Shown here: piece after piece, positions 25,227-33,076 of the stretch
How the letters are laid out: the number at the start of each line of letters is the position of its first letter
How positions within the stretch are numbered: position 1 is the stretch's first letter
NCBI GenBank assembly: GCA_027049035.1
Contig: JALTVI010000093.1
Span: 1 to 47,182 of the forward strand
Reading direction: 5' to 3'
Length of the DNA: 47,182 nucleotides
From: Sulfurovum sp.
GTDB taxonomy: Bacteria > Campylobacterota > Campylobacteria > Campylobacterales > Sulfurovaceae
The notes under the pieces: model-generated
Seen by the model: only the letters and a program-made list of their open reading frames with translations
The model's database searches: none
What the model was told of the DNA's origin: nothing
Translations under genes and position numbers: made by a program

Positions 25227-25435
25227 GACGCATTCAGGTAGCCAAAGCCGGTACATACAAAAGCAAGCCTCTGAAGCTTGAGAAATTTGTGGACAGAGAG
25301 TGGGGCTGCCAGAGTGTGGAGAAGATTACAAAAAAAGAGATCAGAGCGATCGCAAAGCGACTGGAACTTCCTTTTGATGAAGACAATGTCCGGTTCGCCA
25401 AAGCGGTGATAAACGCCTATTTGACAAAGCAGTAG
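25223..25435 (+). CDS. 70-residue hypothetical protein
   Basis: A basic 70-residue protein ([34 protein letters not shown]). No domain recognised. It starts in the ATGA overlap with hisC and ends 4 nt before dxs, so it is cotranscribed and translationally coupled. It occupies the place where fliFGH lie in related flagellated genomes, but shows no likeness to them. Confidence 0.65.
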   Translation: MRRIQVAKAGTYKSKPLKLEKFVDREWGCQSVEKITKKEIRAIAKRLELPFDEDNVRFAKAVINAYLTKQ

Positions 25436-25439
25436 AGAG

Positions 25440-27260
25440 ATGATGGATATCAAACACTATACAACCGAAGAGCTTGAAGCGGTAGCTGAACAGATTAGAG
25501 AGCGCATTCTTGCAACGGTGAGCAGGAACGGAGGACATCTGAGTTCGACACTGGGAGCGACAGATTTGATTGTCGCAATGCACAAGGTGTTTGATGTGAC
25601 CAAAGATCCGTTTATCTTCGATGTTTCGCACCAGGCATATGCACACAAACTGTTGACGGACCGATGGGACACTTTCGATACACTCAGGACCTTTGGCGGC
25701 ATCAGCGGCTATACAAAACCCAGTGAATCGCCCTACGACTACTATGTTGCAGGGCACAGTTCGACCTCTATCTCTCTGGCAGTCGGGGCAGCAAAGGCGA
25801 TCGCACTGAAAAAAGAGGATCGTATTCCCGTTGCCTTCATCGGGGACGGCAGCATGAGTGCGGGTATGGTCTATGAAGCGCTCAACGAGCTTGGGGACAG
25901 AAAGTACCCGGTAGTGATCATCCTCAACGACAACGAGATGAGTATCGCCAAGCCCATAGGTGCGATCTCAAAACTGCTTTCACAGACGATGGCAGGCTCC
26001 TTTTACCAGAAGTTCAAAGGAAAAGTGGAGAAGATGCTGGAGCATTTTCCCGAAGGTGCCACCTATATGGCAAAGCGCTTTGAGGAGGGTTTCAAGCTCA
26101 TTACGCCGGGAGTACTCTTTGAAGAGATGGGTATCGAGTATATCGGTCCGGTAGACGGGCACGATATCGCTGCACTCATCGAGACGATGGAGGTGGCAAA
26201 GAACCTTGGCAAACCGGTCATCATTCATGCCCAGACAACGAAAGGTAAGGGCTACGAAATCGCTGAAGGGACCAAAGAGCACTGGCACGGGGTAGGGGCC
26301 TTTGATACCAAAACGGGAGAGCCTTTCAAAAAGAGCAGTGCCAAGTCGGCAACACAGATCTTTTCCGAAACACTGGTAAAAATGGCCGATGAGGATGAGA
26401 AAATCGTCGGAGTGACAGCTGCTATGCCAAGCGGTACGGGATTGAGTGCGGTGATGGAAAAGTACCCCGATCGTTTCTGGGATGTCGCCATTGCGGAACA
26501 GCATGCCGTCGCTTCAATGGGACCGTTGGCGAAAGAGGGCTTCAAGCCTTTCTGTGCACTATACTCAACATTTCTCCAGCGCGGGTATGATCAGGTGATC
26601 CACGATATCTGCCTGATGAACCTTGGAGTAGCGTTCGCCATCGACCGTGCGGGGATTGTCGGAGAGGATGGGGAGACGCATCAGGGGGCATTCGACGTCT
26701 CCTACCTTAGAGCCATTCCAAATATGACCCTTTTGGCACCCTTCAATGAAACGGGAATGCAAAAGGCGATGGCCTTTGCCAGAGACTTTGATACGCCCTG
26801 TGCTTTCCGCTATCCGCGCGGTGCATTCCTTGCCGAAGATTTCGATGTGCCCGACTTCGAACTCGGCAAGGCGCACCTGCTGCAGGAGGGAGAGGGTGAT
26901 GTGCTTTTCATCGGCTACGGAAACGGTGTGGGCAGGGCACTGCAGACAGTAGCGTTGATGGAAACAAAGCCTGCTGTGCTCGATCTGCGTTTTGTCAAGC
27001 CGCTCGATGAGATGATGCTGAAGGAACTCTCCAAGCGCTACCGCCACTGGTTTGTCTTTTCAGATTCGGCAAAAAGAGGCGGTGTCGCCTCTGCCATTGG
27101 CGAGTATCTGGATGAAACAGCTATTCAGGAAGTGGTGTTAACCTCTTTTGAGTATGATGATGCATTCATTACCCACGGCAATACGAAATTGGTCGAAGAG
27201 AGCCTGGGGCTGATGCCGGAACAGCTGGCAGAGAGAGTAAAATTAGAAATTAGAAATTAG
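25440..27260 (+). CDS. dxs: 1-deoxy-D-xylulose-5-phosphate synthase
   Basis: A 606-residue thiamine-diphosphate enzyme, first step of the MEP isoprenoid pathway (pyruvate plus glyceraldehyde 3-phosphate). ThDP motif is GDGSMSAGMVYEALNELG with the downstream NDNEMSI; the transketolase-like C-terminal part has EQHAVASMG and DRAGIVGEDG. The last codons (KLEIRN then TAG) are made of AATTAGA heptamer repeats. SD is GAGAG, weak. Confidence 0.95.
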   Translation: MMDIKHYTTEELEAVAEQIRERILATVSRNGGHLSSTLGATDLIVAMHKVFDVTKDPFIFDVSHQAYAHKLLTDRWDTFDTLRTFGGISGYTKPSESPYDYYVAGHSSTSISLAVGAAKAIALKKEDRIPVAFIGDGSMSAGMVYEALNELGDRKYPVVIILNDNEMSIAKPIGAISKLLSQTMAGSFYQKFKGKVEKMLEHFPEGATYMAKRFEEGFKLITPGVLFEEMGIEYIGPVDGHDIAALIETMEVAKNLGKPVIIHAQTTKGKGYEIAEGTKEHWHGVGAFDTKTGEPFKKSSAKSATQIFSETLVKMADEDEKIVGVTAAMPSGTGLSAVMEKYPDRFWDVAIAEQHAVASMGPLAKEGFKPFCALYSTFLQRGYDQVIHDICLMNLGVAFAIDRAGIVGEDGETHQGAFDVSYLRAIPNMTLLAPFNETGMQKAMAFARDFDTPCAFRYPRGAFLAEDFDVPDFELGKAHLLQEGEGDVLFIGYGNGVGRALQTVALMETKPAVLDLRFVKPLDEMMLKELSKRYRHWFVFSDSAKRGGVASAIGEYLDETAIQEVVLTSFEYDDAFITHGNTKLVEESLGLMPEQLAERVKLEIRN

Positions 27261-27275
27261 AAATTAGAAATTTGG
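27241..27275. repeat. Heptamer tract across the dxs stop
   Basis: AATTAGA four times and AATTTGG once. The dxs TAG at 27258-27260 lies in the third unit, so the tract supplies the last six codons and the stop. Confidence 0.9.
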
Positions 27276-27279
27276 AGTG

Positions 27280-27300
27280 TAGGGTGCGTCACCACGCACC
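27280..27300. repeat. REP-like hairpin, GTAGGGTGCG type
   Basis: TAGGGTGCG leads into a perfect stem GGTGCGT-CACC-ACGCACC (27283-27300). It is directly joined to the heptamer tract after dxs. Confidence 0.85.
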
Positions 27301-27301
27301 G

Positions 27302-27462
27302 ATACTGGGTTTGAATAAATCTCCTGTCGGTGGTTTATTTAAGTTCAGTGACAGTGGACGAATATTAAAAACCTCTTATTGAAGTGTTCTGAGCCGCAGG
27401 CGAAGCTTTAGTGAGATGAATTGAAGATTGGCTTTGCTGATCTTCAAGAAGAAGGAGTATGG
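27302..27462 (+). other. metK leader with two hairpins
   Basis: Non-coding 161 nt. TTGAATAAA (27311-27319) pairs with TTTATTTAA (27333-27341). TTGAAGAT (27421-27428) pairs with ATCTTCAA (27440-27447), only 7 nt before the SD AAGGAG. I cannot match it to SAM-I, II, IV or Chlorobi SAM aptamers by eye, but methionine or SAM control is an idea given the downstream gene. Confidence 0.45.
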
Positions 27463-28620
27463 ATGAACGAATACATTTTTACCAGTGAATCAGTAACCGA
27501 AGGGCATCCCGACAAGATGGCAGACCAGATTTCCGATGCGATACTGGACTACATCATCAAAGAGGATCCCAATGCCAGAGTGGCATGCGAAACGTTACTG
27601 AGTAACGGTTTTTGTGTTATTGCAGGAGAACTGAAGACAACGGCATATGCACCGATGCAGGAGATTGCAAGAGAGGTGGTACGCGATATAGGCTATACCG
27701 ATGCGGCGTACGGATTCGATTACCGCAGTGCGGGAGTACTTAACGGTATCGGGGAGCAGTCTCCGGATATCAATCAGGGGGTAGATCAGGCATGCGGTGA
27801 GATTGGTGCGGGTGACCAGGGATTGATGTTCGGATACGCGTGTAAAGAGACGCCTGAACTAATGCCTCTTCCCATTACGCTAGCACACCGCCTGACCTCC
27901 AAACTGGCCGAGGTGAGAAAGAATGGTACGGTACCGTTCCTGCGCCCTGATGGCAAGGCGCAGGTGTCGGTTAAATATGTAGATGGCAAGCCGGTATCGG
28001 TAGATACGGTGGTTGTCTCCACGCAGCACCATGACAATGTCTCTCTGGAGCAGGTGCAAAAAGCGGTACGCGAAGAGGTGATCAATCCGGTACTGGAAGC
28101 CTACGGTATGCTCCATGATGAGATCACCTACCACATCAACCCCACCGGCCGTTTCGTCATTGGTGGGCCACAGGGTGATGCTGGACTTACCGGGAGGAAG
28201 ATCATCGTAGATACCTATGGCGGCTCCTGTCCGCACGGCGGCGGTGCCTTTTCAGGGAAGGATCCGACCAAAGTCGACCGCTCTGCAGCCTATGCGGCAC
28301 GCCATGTCGCCAAAAACCTGGTGGCTGCCGGTGTTTGTGAAAAGGCGACACTGCAGATTGCCTATGCCATCGGTGTGGCCGAACCGGTCTCTATCCATGT
28401 CGATACCCACGGTACAGCCAGTATTGCAGAGGAGAAGATCGTAGAATGTGTCCGTGAACTCTTCGATCTGACCCCCAAAGGGATCATGGATTCACTGGAT
28501 CTCTTGCGTCCTATTTACCGTAAAACAGCGGCCTACGGCCACTTTGGACGTGAAGAAGAGAGCTTCAGCTGGGAAAAACTGGACAGGGTCGATGCAATAC
28601 GCGACTTTTTGTCCATCTGA
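27463..28620 (+). CDS. metK: S-adenosylmethionine synthetase
   Basis: A 385-residue enzyme making SAM from methionine and ATP. Motifs: [33 protein letters not shown] and the [19 protein letters not shown] signature with PRVD-like loop. The start at 27463 follows AAGGAG. It is preceded by a structured leader. Confidence 0.95.
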   Translation: MNEYIFTSESVTEGHPDKMADQISDAILDYIIKEDPNARVACETLLSNGFCVIAGELKTTAYAPMQEIAREVVRDIGYTDAAYGFDYRSAGVLNGIGEQSPDINQGVDQACGEIGAGDQGLMFGYACKETPELMPLPITLAHRLTSKLAEVRKNGTVPFLRPDGKAQVSVKYVDGKPVSVDTVVVSTQHHDNVSLEQVQKAVREEVINPVLEAYGMLHDEITYHINPTGRFVIGGPQGDAGLTGRKIIVDTYGGSCPHGGGAFSGKDPTKVDRSAAYAARHVAKNLVAAGVCEKATLQIAYAIGVAEPVSIHVDTHGTASIAEEKIVECVRELFDLTPKGIMDSLDLLRPIYRKTAAYGHFGREEESFSWEKLDRVDAIRDFLSI

Positions 28621-28647
28621 TTAAAGAATAATTTAAATAACTTTTGA

Positions 28648-28653
28648 TATAGT
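28648..28653 (+). promoter_or_regulatory. Possible ferredoxin promoter -10
   Basis: TATAGT in TTTTGATATAGTTTGAG, 30 nt before the ATG at 28683. A -35 is not evident. GGAG SD at 28671-28674. Confidence 0.35.
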
Positions 28654-28682
28654 TTGAGCATCTTAACAAAGGAGAAAAACAA

Positions 28683-28958
28683 ATGGCAGTAATTATTACA
28701 GATACTTGTATCAACTGTGCAGCTTGTATCGACGAGTGTCCGGTAGAAGCGATCGTTGACGAGGATGATAACCCAACAGGTGAGGAGATCTACTACGTAT
28801 ACCCTGACAAGTGTGTCGAGTGTGTAGACTATCACGAAGTACCAGCATGTGCTGAAGCGTGTCCTACAGAGGGATGTATTCAGTGGGATGACTGTGTCGA
28901 GGGTATGCCTTGTTCACCAAACAGAGGCGCCAAAGGCGAGCCTGTCATCGAAGACTAA
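28683..28958 (+). CDS. 2[4Fe-4S] ferredoxin
   Basis: A 91-residue ferredoxin. The first cluster motif is CINCAACIDECP and the second is CVECVDYHEVPACAEACP, with an insert between the second and third Cys as in Alvin-type ferredoxins, and extra Cys near the C-terminus (CIQWDDC, CSPN). It is an electron carrier, for example for pyruvate oxidation or reductive TCA enzymes. It has its own strong terminator. The place next to ndk is conserved in Campylobacterota. Confidence 0.93.
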   Translation: MAVIITDTCINCAACIDECPVEAIVDEDDNPTGEEIYYVYPDKCVECVDYHEVPACAEACPTEGCIQWDDCVEGMPCSPNRGAKGEPVIED

Positions 28959-28972
28959 TCCTCTTTTATTTT

Positions 28973-29007
28973 GTGTGGGCCGGATTTCCCGGCCCACACT
29001 TTCTTCT
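28973..29007 (+). terminator. Rho-independent terminator after ferredoxin
   Basis: Perfect 11-bp stem GTGTGGGCCGG / CCGGCCCACAC with loop ATTTC, followed by TTTCTTCT. It lies 15 nt after the stop. Confidence 0.9.
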
Positions 29008-29102
29008 ACTTCCTCCTTTTTTTAATGCATATTTAATATCCGTTTGGGTACAATTCCGGCCGAATACTTCCCTATGAAGTAAATTATCCCTTTAGGAACA
29101 GA

Positions 29103-29519
29103 ATGATGGAACAGACACTATCGATTATCAAACCCGATGCAGTTGCAAAAAATGTCGTAGGACAGATCCTTGCACGTTTTGAAGAGGCAGGCCTCAGAAT
29201 TGCTGCAACAAAGAAGATCAGACTCTCCAGAGTCGATGCAGAGGCATTCTATGCCGTTCATAAAGACCGCCCTTTCTTTAAAGATCTTGTTGACTTCATG
29301 ATCTCAGGACCGGTTGTGGTCTCTGTGCTTGAGGGTGAGAACGCAATGGCGAAGAACAGAGAGCTGATGGGTGCAACCAACCCGAAAGAGGCGGCACCTG
29401 GTACCATCAGAGCTGACTTTGCAGACAGCATCGACGCCAATGCGGTACACGGAAGTGATTCTCTGGAAAATGCAGCGATCGAGATCGCATTCTTCTTCCC
29501 TCAAAGAGAAATCTACTAA
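29103..29519 (+). CDS. ndk: Nucleoside diphosphate kinase
   Basis: A 138-residue enzyme balancing NTP pools. [11 protein letters not shown] at the start and the catalytic His in [15 protein letters not shown] at 29103 or 29106; AGGAAC SD. A TACAAT -10-like box at 29049-29054 gives a leader after the ferredoxin terminator. Begins the run ndk-yceD-rpmF-plsX. Confidence 0.95.
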   Translation: MMEQTLSIIKPDAVAKNVVGQILARFEEAGLRIAATKKIRLSRVDAEAFYAVHKDRPFFKDLVDFMISGPVVVSVLEGENAMAKNRELMGATNPKEAAPGTIRADFADSIDANAVHGSDSLENAAIEIAFFFPQREIY

Positions 29520-29531
29520 TCAAGATTTTTT

Positions 29532-29906
29532 GTGAAAATCTTTTTTGAAAAGGTGGGTTCCACACCAAGACCCGTTGAACTGGAAGTTCAGGGGGTCTCT
29601 TTAAAGGGAACACTGGAAAAGAGTGGTTATCATCACGCGCTTCTTGATGCGGTTGTAACAGGGGAACTTCCTCTGGTATGTGACCGTTGCGGCACATCCT
29701 ACAGCCGGCAGATCGATATGCCTCTGAAGCTGACACTCAGTGACAGGGTATCAGAAGATAAAGATGATTTGGATATAATCGAGTTTTTGGACGGCGTTAT
29801 CGATGTAGCGTACATCCTCCAGAGCGAGATCAATGCTATTGAAGGGGCTTTCCACTACTGTGACGATTGTGACGGAAGTGATGAAGCGCTGGAGATAGAG
29901 TATTAA
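29532..29906 (+). CDS. YceD/DUF177 family protein
   Basis: A 124-residue protein upstream of rpmF, the usual YceD place. CDRCGTSYSRQIDMPLKL is the DUF177 core, and HYCDDCDG at the end holds a second CxxC. The family is linked with rRNA/ribosome assembly but the function is not well known. The GTG start at 29532 has no strong SD; in some bacteria rpmF is cotranscribed with this gene. Confidence 0.85.
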   Translation: MKIFFEKVGSTPRPVELEVQGVSLKGTLEKSGYHHALLDAVVTGELPLVCDRCGTSYSRQIDMPLKLTLSDRVSEDKDDLDIIEFLDGVIDVAYILQSEINAIEGAFHYCDDCDGSDEALEIEY

Positions 29907-29927
29907 ATTAGTAACAAAGGATAGATT

Positions 29928-30089
29928 ATGGCAGTACCTAAGAGACGTGTAAGTAAAACAAGAGCGGCAAAGAGAAGAACACACTACAAGCTGACACTTC
30001 CAATGCCTGTAAAAGATGCAGACGGAACATGGAGAATGCCTCACCACATGAACATGACTACAGGTGAGTACAAAACGAACAAAGCGTAA
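29928..30089 (+). CDS. rpmF: 50S ribosomal protein L32
   Basis: A 53-residue protein starting [20 protein letters not shown], the bL32 signature. It lacks the usual zinc-binding Cys pairs, so it is the C-minus form. ACAAAGGAT upstream gives the SD. Between yceD and plsX, the common arrangement. Confidence 0.95.
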   Translation: MAVPKRRVSKTRAAKRRTHYKLTLPMPVKDADGTWRMPHHMNMTTGEYKTNKA

Positions 30090-30094
30090 TTGCA

Positions 30095-31084
30095 ATGGTT
30101 AAAGTTGCAATTGATGCAATGGGCGGGGACTTCGGTCCCGAACCCGTCATTGAAGGTGTCGTGCAGGCGCTTGAAGAGAAACAGTTTCTGCCTATTCTTG
30201 TAGGTGACAGAGAAGAGATCCTCTCCCTCCTCCCCCAATACTACACCAACAAAGTCAAAATTGTCGACGCTTCCGATGTAATTGATATGGCAGACCAGGC
30301 GACCAATGCGCTCAAGCGTAAAGAGTCCTCCATCTACAAAGCGGTAGAACTGGTACGTAACAAAGAGGCCGATGCAGTCGTCTCCGCCGGTCACAGCGGT
30401 GCGACGATGACACTGGCGACACTGCGAATAGGACGCCTGCCGCATATTAGCAAACCGGCACTGGCAACCTTCATGCCAACGGTAAAGGGAAGCCGATCAC
30501 TGGTGCTTGATGTAGGTGCAGTGACTGACTGTACACCGCAGAACCTCTTTGAGTTTGGCTATATGGGTGAAGCGTATGTACAGAGTGTCATGGGCAGAAG
30601 CCATCCAAAAGTGGGACTGCTCAGCAACGGTGAAGAGGACAGCAAGGGAAATGCCTTGACCAAAGAGGCATTTAAACTGCTCGACGGACTTGACGGTTTT
30701 GTGGGCAATGTCGAAGGCGGTGATATCTTCAGCGGCGAGATCGATGTAATTGTCACTGACGGATTTACGGGAAATATTCTGCTTAAAACAGCCGAGGGGG
30801 TACAGTCAGCGATCTTCACACTGATGAAGCAGTATATCCGAAAATCGCTTCCGGCAAAGATCGGTGCACTGATGATGAAAAAGAAGGTCTTCACCTCGAT
30901 GAAAAAAGAGGTGGACCCGGCAGAGTACGGTGGTGCCCCTCTGCTTGGTATTAACGGATGTGCCATCATCTCGCACGGCTCCTCAAATGCCAAAGCGATT
31001 AAAAATGCCATCTTCCAGGCACTCCGCTATACCGAATCGAACGTCAACGAGCGTATTGAAGCACTCTTGAGCGAGAAAGCGTAA
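30095..31084 (+). CDS. plsX: Phosphate acyltransferase PlsX
   Basis: A 329-residue enzyme making acyl-phosphate from acyl-ACP for phospholipid synthesis with Pls[19 protein letters not shown] at the N-terminus; SAGHSGATM and [11 protein letters not shown] also match. It starts 5 nt after rpmF, so is coupled. Confidence 0.95.
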   Translation: MVKVAIDAMGGDFGPEPVIEGVVQALEEKQFLPILVGDREEILSLLPQYYTNKVKIVDASDVIDMADQATNALKRKESSIYKAVELVRNKEADAVVSAGHSGATMTLATLRIGRLPHISKPALATFMPTVKGSRSLVLDVGAVTDCTPQNLFEFGYMGEAYVQSVMGRSHPKVGLLSNGEEDSKGNALTKEAFKLLDGLDGFVGNVEGGDIFSGEIDVIVTDGFTGNILLKTAEGVQSAIFTLMKQYIRKSLPAKIGALMMKKKVFTSMKKEVDPAEYGGAPLLGINGCAIISHGSSNAKAIKNAIFQALRYTESNVNERIEALLSEKA

Positions 31085-31132
31085 GCGCTCTCTCCTCACC
31101 TCAATTCCTCCGCTATTCTTAGAATATTATGG

Positions 31133-31178
31133 TAAAATAAGTAACGATTTTATCGGGCCGGCATCGCTGTATGCGGCC
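31133..31178 (+). promoter_or_regulatory. fabH promoter -10 and leader hairpin
   Basis: TAAAAT (31133-31138) in TATGGTAAAATAAG is a probable -10. The leader then holds GGCC-g-GCAT / ATGC-GGCC (31156-31178) with loop CGCTGT and one bulged G. GAAGGA follows, before the ATG at 31195. It could be a control hairpin or processing signal. Confidence 0.45.
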
Positions 31179-31194
31179 TGTTTGAAGGACCATA

Positions 31195-32211
31195 ATGTCA
31201 GCTACACAACCAGTCTACGCCTCGTTCAGATCGATCGGTGCCTATGTCCCCGAAAAGATTCTCAGCAATGAAATGCTGGAGAAGATGGTAGATACGAGCG
31301 ATGAGTGGATCACCAAGCGTACGGGTATCAAGGAGCGGCATATCGCCGCTAACGATGAGTACACCAGCGATATGGGTGCCAAGGCGGCGAAGCTTGCCAT
31401 AGAGCGTGCAGGACTAATGCCGGATGCGATCGATCTTGTCATCTGTGCCACGGTAACACCGGACTATTTCAACATGCCTTCAACTGCCTGCATTATCTCT
31501 GAGAAACTGGGTATCAGAAATGTTCAGGCATTCGACTTTGCCGCAGCCTGCAGCGGTTTTGTCTACGGACTCTCCGTTGCAAAGGCGTTCATAGAATCAG
31601 ATATGAAGAAGAATGTATTGGTGATCGGGGCGGAGAAGTTCTCTTCCATTGTGGACTACACAGACAGAAGCACCTGTATTCTCTTTGGTGACGGTGCAGG
31701 AGCGGCTGTTATTTCGGCAACCGATAAAAAAGAGGAGGCATTCATCGATGTGCACGCAAGTGCGGACGGTGCCTACGCAGACTTTCTGGTCACGCCCGCA
31801 CCCGGAACGGTGAACCCTGTTAGTCAGAAGGTACTTGACGAGGGGTTGCAGTATGTGCAGATGAAGGGGAACGAGACCTTCAAACTAGCCGTCAAAACAC
31901 TGACAAAAGATGTCAAGGAGATCCTTGAAAAGAACGGTATCGCTTCTGAGGAGATACCGCACTTCGTACCCCATCAGGCCAACTACCGCATTATCAAGGC
32001 GGTGGGTGATGCGCTGAAGATGCGTGAAGACCAGGTAGTGTTGACAGTGCACAAGTACGGTAACACCTCCGCAGCTTCCATTCCGATGGCGATCAATGAT
32101 ATTTGGGAATCGGGGCGTCTGAAAAAAGGGGAGTTGATGCTGCTGGATACTTTTGGCGGCGGACTGACCTGGGCTTCGGCGTTGCTGCCGTTTAGCGGGG
32201 AGAGCGTTTAG
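31195..32211 (+). CDS. fabH: Beta-ketoacyl-ACP synthase III
   Basis: A 338-residue condensing enzyme that starts fatty acid synthesis from acetyl-CoA and malonyl-ACP. The triad Cys is in [11 protein letters not shown], His in VPHQANYRI, Asn in KYGNTSAAS. The C-terminus GESV and the TAG stop fall in a heptamer tract (AGCGTTT). plsX and fabH order is conserved. Confidence 0.95.
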   Translation: MSATQPVYASFRSIGAYVPEKILSNEMLEKMVDTSDEWITKRTGIKERHIAANDEYTSDMGAKAAKLAIERAGLMPDAIDLVICATVTPDYFNMPSTACIISEKLGIRNVQAFDFAAACSGFVYGLSVAKAFIESDMKKNVLVIGAEKFSSIVDYTDRSTCILFGDGAGAAVISATDKKEEAFIDVHASADGAYADFLVTPAPGTVNPVSQKVLDEGLQYVQMKGNETFKLAVKTLTKDVKEILEKNGIASEEIPHFVPHQANYRIIKAVGDALKMREDQVVLTVHKYGNTSAASIPMAINDIWESGRLKKGELMLLDTFGGGLTWASALLPFSGESV

Positions 32212-32233
32212 CGTTTAGTGCTGAGCGTTTAGC
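32203..32233. repeat. Heptamer tract across the fabH stop
   Basis: AGCGTTT, AGCGTTT, AGTGCTG, AGCGTTT and partial AGC. The fabH TAG at 32209-32211 lies across units 1 and 2. The tract ends before the YmdB-like gene. Confidence 0.85.
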
Positions 32234-32242
32234 AAAAACTTT

Positions 32243-33055
32243 ATGCGCATTGGGTTTGTAGGGGATATCGTCGGCAAGCCGGGCCGCTTGATGCTCAAGA
32301 AGCACCTCAAAAGGCTACGGCAGGAGCATTTTCTGGACCTTGTCATCGCCAACTATGAAAACGCTTCGCACGGCTTTGGCCTGACGCGAAAAAATGCCGA
32401 TGAGCTTTTGGGCTATGGTATCGATGTGATGACTGGCGGCAATCACAGCTTCGATAAAAAAGAGATCTTCGAACTCTTCGAGACCTATCCGATTGTTCGT
32501 CCTATGAACTATCCCGAGGCATCTCCTGGAAAAGGGATTATACGTGTAAATGCAGGTGGACACGATGTCACCGTACTGAACCTGATGGGTCACTACACGA
32601 TGCCGATGGTGGACAATCCTTTTACGACCATTACCCCTGTAGTAGCCTCCCTGAGAGCGGAAGGTATAAAACATATCGTCATAGATATGCATGCGGAAGC
32701 GAGCTCTGAGAAGAATGTACTGCTGCATATGCTAAAAGAGGATGTCTCCGCGATTTTCGGCACCCATACCCATGTGGGTACCGATGATCTGCAGGTAGTA
32801 GCGGGGTGTGCCTATGTCACCGATGTTGGGCTTACCGGATGCTGTGACGGTGTCATAGGTATGGATAAAGAGGTGCCTCTGCGCCGTTTTCTTACCGGCA
32901 TCGGCGGACATCACGATATTCCTGACAGATGCAGAGCGATTTTACAGATGGTTGTATTTGAACTGAATGATGAAGGGTACTGTATCGGCGCAGAGAAGAT
33001 CAAGATTTACGACGATGCCCCTAAAGTCGTTACCCCTGCCTGGATAGTAAAGTAA
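32243..33055 (+). CDS. YmdB-type metallophosphoesterase (TIGR00282)
   Basis: A 270-residue calcineurin-like phosphoesterase. RIGFVGDIVGKPGR, NYENASHG, TGGNHSFD, DMHAEASSEK and FGTHTHVGTDD supply the metal ligands. B. subtilis YmdB degrades 2',3'-cyclic nucleotides and influences biofilm and motility decisions; whether it does the same here is unknown. No SD is clear before ATG 32243, which follows the heptamer tract by 9 nt. Confidence 0.88.
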   Translation: MRIGFVGDIVGKPGRLMLKKHLKRLRQEHFLDLVIANYENASHGFGLTRKNADELLGYGIDVMTGGNHSFDKKEIFELFETYPIVRPMNYPEASPGKGIIRVNAGGHDVTVLNLMGHYTMPMVDNPFTTITPVVASLRAEGIKHIVIDMHAEASSEKNVLLHMLKEDVSAIFGTHTHVGTDDLQVVAGCAYVTDVGLTGCCDGVIGMDKEVPLRRFLTGIGGHHDIPDRCRAILQMVVFELNDEGYCIGAEKIKIYDDAPKVVTPAWIVK

Positions 33056-33076
33056 CTACTTCCGTCTCCGTTTTAC

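Noticed and set aside
23631-25256. 541-residue minus-strand ORF over pheA and hisC
   Set aside because: Spans two real genes on the other strand; no known motif.
27302-27462. Known SAM riboswitch
   Set aside because: None of the consensus cores of SAM-I, II, III, IV could be placed by eye.
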